Below the pieces are notes generated by a model. It ran no database searches. It had not been told where the DNA came from and worked only from the letters and a program-made list of their open reading frames with translations. From positions 1 through 15,170 of the forward strand of contig JAUYDU010000296.1 of NCBI GenBank assembly GCA_030691665.1: 15,170 nt of DNA, in the 5' to 3' direction. Source of the stretch: Chloroflexota bacterium. Lineage in GTDB: Bacteria; Chloroflexota; Dehalococcoidia; SM23-28-2. Of this stretch, positions 13,312-15,170 are shown piece by piece (the stretch's first letter is position 1; the number at the start of each line of letters is the position of its first letter). The translations under genes and the position numbers were made by a program.

Positions 13312-14415
13312 CTAGACCGGCGTACGATACTCCTTGATGATCCCTGGCTTGGGGTCCAGCCCCAGGCCAGGCGTCTCCGGCACCGTCACCCAGCCCTTCA
13401 CTGGCTTGGGCACGCTCTGGTAGACGGACTCGTACATCATCCAGCTCAGGTAGTGGAACTCGACGCGCCAGCCGTTGGACATGCCTGCCTGGAGGTGCAT
13501 GTTGTGCATGGGCCAGGCGCCGCCGTTGGCGATGGGTATGTTGAACGCCTGCGCCATCCCCGCCACCTTGGCCGCCTCCGTGTAGCCGCCCACACACACC
13601 ACGTTGGGTTGGAGGATGTCCACCGAATGATGGACCAGTAGCTCCCGGTGCCGCCAGCGGTGGCCCTCGTTCTGGCCGGCGGAGATGGGTATCGTGGTCT
13701 GGCGGCGCAGGTCGGCTAGTAGGACCGCGTCATTCTGGTAGACCGGTTCCTCGAACCAGGTCATGTTAAGGGGCTCGCACAGCTTGCAAAGCCGGAGCGC
13801 GTGGTGGAACGACATGAGGTAGTTGGCGTCCATCATGAGCTGCACGTTGGGCCCCACCGCCTCCCGGACCGTCCGCACGCGGGCGAAGTCCTCGTCCGGG
13901 TCCTGGGAGTTCCCCACGATGCCCACCACCATCTTCAGCTTGTCCTGCCCCTGCGAGACCCAGAACTTCGCCGCCTCCGCAAGCTGCTCCCGCGTATAGT
14001 GTGGCAGACCGAAGGTTATGTAGGCGGGGACCGGGTTCTGCGCCCCGCCCAGCAGCCGCCACACCGGCTGCCCAAAGCACTTCCCCTTGATGTCCCACAG
14101 CGCGATGTCTATGGCGCTGGTGGCGAAGCTCCACACGCCCGTCAATGCCCGCTGGTTGAAGCGCTTGAGCATGAGCGTCCAGACGCGCTCGGTCAGCAGG
14201 GGGTCCTCGCCCACCAGGGCAGGAGCGGCCTCGCGGTTGATGAAGCTCACGATGGACCAGGGCAGCATGCCTCCCGTAGCCCCGTAACCCACCAGCCCCG
14301 TGTCCGTCTCCACCTCCACGATCACCACGCTGGCCCTGTTCGGCTCCTTCAGGAGAGGTGGCGGGGTGATGGGCACGTTGGTCAGGTAGCTTGCCTCGAT
14401 GCGAGCGATCTTCAC
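13312..14415 (-). CDS. Enolase-superfamily (mandelate racemase/MLE-like) protein, paralog E4
   Basis: A 367-residue protein starting at GTG 14415. The frame is open 77 codons further, but that extension overlaps the membrane-protein gene and has no family similarity, while AAGGAGGT lies five bases before this GTG and (M)KIARIEASYLTNVPITPPP matches E1 and E2. Capping domain about 1-115 (IDIALWDIKGKCFGQPVW), barrel about 125-340. Site residues: K161 with Val163 for the second Lys (KLKMVVG), D196 (MMDAN), EEP 222-224, Gln248-Asn249-Glu250 at the third ligand position (SAGQNEGHR), Asn271 for the dyad Asp, Asn297 for the dyad His. The AGQNEGH and PIANGGAWP signatures are shared with E3, whereas the N-terminal region is closer to E1/E2. 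Its start overlaps the membrane-protein stop (GTGA), so the pair is likely co-translated. Confidence 0.93.
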   Translation of the reverse strand: MKIARIEASYLTNVPITPPPLLKEPNRASVVIVEVETDTGLVGYGATGGMLPWSIVSFINREAAPALVGEDPLLTERVWTLMLKRFNQRALTGVWSFATSAIDIALWDIKGKCFGQPVWRLLGGAQNPVPAYITFGLPHYTREQLAEAAKFWVSQGQDKLKMVVGIVGNSQDPDEDFARVRTVREAVGPNVQLMMDANYLMSFHHALRLCKLCEPLNMTWFEEPVYQNDAVLLADLRRQTTIPISAGQNEGHRWRHRELLVHHSVDILQPNVVCVGGYTEAAKVAGMAQAFNIPIANGGAWPMHNMHLQAGMSNGWRVEFHYLSWMMYESVYQSVPKPVKGWVTVPETPGLGLDPKPGIIKEYRTPV

Positions 14416-14837
14416 TTTGACCTCCTTCTCATTAGCATGCCGCCGCAGTAGGCGGCCGCGGCTGCCGCGTTGCCTGCAAGTGCGGAGCCGAGGGCCATGG
14501 GCGCGAAGTGCCGTACGGACTCGATGGTCCTCCTGTCCCACCACGACGGGCCAGACTCCCAGCCAAGCCACGCTCCCAGGAGCGCCAGGCCCAGCGTCGA
14601 GGCGACGGCCACCGCGTGGTGGGTACGACTGGTCTCCGGGTCCCACCAGGCTGCCGCCGCGCCAGCCCCGCTACCGACCGCCAGCCCCACCAGCCGGATG
14701 GCCTGGCCGCTCACGTGCACGCCCGCCGGCAACGACAGGACTACCACCCACCCCAGCAGGTAACCCGCAAAGACGCCCACCATGGCCAGGAACGTCCCCG
14801 TGACGAGGCGGAAGGCGAAGATGAGGAAGGCCTCCAT
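14412..14837 (-). CDS. Small integral membrane protein of unknown function
   Basis: A 141-residue hydrophobic protein. Four membrane segments can be drawn: about 4-32 (LIFAFRLVTGTFLAMVGVF and following), 47-66 (AIRLVGLAVGSGAGAAAAWW), 75-93 (AVASTLGLALLGAWLGW) and 111-134 (APMALGSALAGNAAAAAAY), with a basic tail (LMRRRSK). Small residues (Ala, Gly) dominate the helices, suggesting close packing. I do not recognise the family. ATG 14837 has GGAG six bases upstream. The stop TGA overlaps the GTG start of E4, and the gene starts 33 bases after the partial enolase-superfamily gene, so it is sandwiched between two enzyme genes in one transcript. A role in moving or sensing their substrate is possible but not shown. 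Confidence 0.75.
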   Translation of the reverse strand: MEAFLIFAFRLVTGTFLAMVGVFAGYLLGWVVVLSLPAGVHVSGQAIRLVGLAVGSGAGAAAAWWDPETSRTHHAVAVASTLGLALLGAWLGWESGPSWWDRRTIESVRHFAPMALGSALAGNAAAAAAYCGGMLMRRRSK

Positions 14838-14870
14838 GTGGGACTCCGCGGTGCTGGCGCGCCTGCCAGC

Positions 14871-15170
14871 CTACTCCTTGACCAGCGTCTGGGCGGCGAA
14901 GGCCTCGTCCAGCTCAATGCCCAGGCCGGGCTGCTCCGGCGGCAGGAGGAAGACCCCCTCGCTGGTCTTGGTCTCGCGCAGTTTGGGCTGCTTGAACAGG
15001 TGGCCCATGAAATCGTCCAGGGGGTTATCGGGCATGAAGTACTCTATCCACATGATGTTGGAGAGGGCGGCAGCCATGTGGATGTGAATGACCTGCAGCG
15101 CGTGGGGCGAGACTGGGACGTTGAAGGCGCGCGCCAGGTTGGAGATGCGAAGCCACTCGGTGATGCCGCC
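14871..15170 (-). CDS. Enolase-superfamily protein, C-terminal fragment (E5, cut by window edge)
   Basis: The last 99 residues of a fifth family member; the rest lies beyond the right edge. Reading from the edge gives GGITEWLRISNLARAFNVPV, then SPHALQVIHIHMAAAL and SNIMWIEYF, ending in PPEQPGLGIELDEAFAAQTL. The GGITE segment after the sixth barrel strand and the His in VSPH (seventh strand) are canonical for mandelate racemase-like enzymes, unlike Asn at that place in E1, E3 and E4. The C-terminus lacks the PKPGIIKEY tail of E1 and E4, so it belongs to a different, more ordinary branch. The residue of the dyad Asp lies just outside the window. It precedes the membrane-protein gene by 33 bases. 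Confidence 0.85.
   Translation of the reverse strand, partial: GGITEWLRISNLARAFNVPVSPHALQVIHIHMAAALSNIMWIEYFMPDNPLDDFMGHLFKQPKLRETKTSEGVFLLPPEQPGLGIELDEAFAAQTLVKE

Overview
The window is a compact, GC-rich bacterial segment in which every supported gene lies on the minus strand, so transcription runs from the right edge to the left edge. A Chloroflexota genome, probably of the SAR202/Dehalococcoidia type, is the best guess. The reasons are the run of divergent enolase-superfamily (mandelate racemase/muconate lactonizing enzyme-like) paralogs, an expansion known from SAR202 lineages, and a solute-binding lipoprotein with a long Thr-Pro linker of the kind common in Chloroflexota. This assignment is inference; there is no rRNA or marker gene here.

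Layout in order of transcription. At 14871-15170 is the C-terminal end of a fifth enolase-superfamily protein, cut by the window edge. It is followed by a small membrane protein (14412-14837) whose stop overlaps the GTG start of enolase paralog E4 (13312-14415). A 330-base gap follows, holding hairpins, a possible 43-codon gene relic and a good sigma-70-type promoter. This promoter should drive a PAS/GAF histidine kinase (10639-12981) and an OmpR-type response regulator (10017-10796). A second regulatory gap (9740-10016) carries a perfect tandem 11-bp direct repeat upstream of a promoter-like element. It leads into a probable catabolic operon: E3 (8612-9739), family-5 solute-binding lipoprotein (6633-8561), two DppB/DppC-type permeases (5548-6465, 4588-5502), E2 (3410-4513) and E1 (2145-3278). 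At the left are a ferredoxin with an extra C-terminal domain (1173-2015), a Cys-rich protein of unknown function (478-1176) and the start of a protein with a sigma-70 region 4 helix-turn-helix (1-478). These three are joined by 4-nt and 1-nt overlaps.

How the parts may work together (inference): the two-component system senses a signal, and the regulator binds the 11-bp repeats. It would then switch on an importer for an organic acid, sugar acid or peptide-like substrate together with enolase-superfamily enzymes that dehydrate, racemize or cycloisomerize it. The most unusual point is that all four complete enolase paralogs keep the barrel metal-site framework (Asp, EEP). All four have lost the second Lys of KxK, the usual third Glu metal ligand and the usual Asp of the His-Asp dyad, and three of the four have also lost the His. 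Either their chemistry differs from textbook family members or they are a distinct subgroup. The ferredoxin/Cys-rich/sigma-region-4 trio is a second set of unassigned function.
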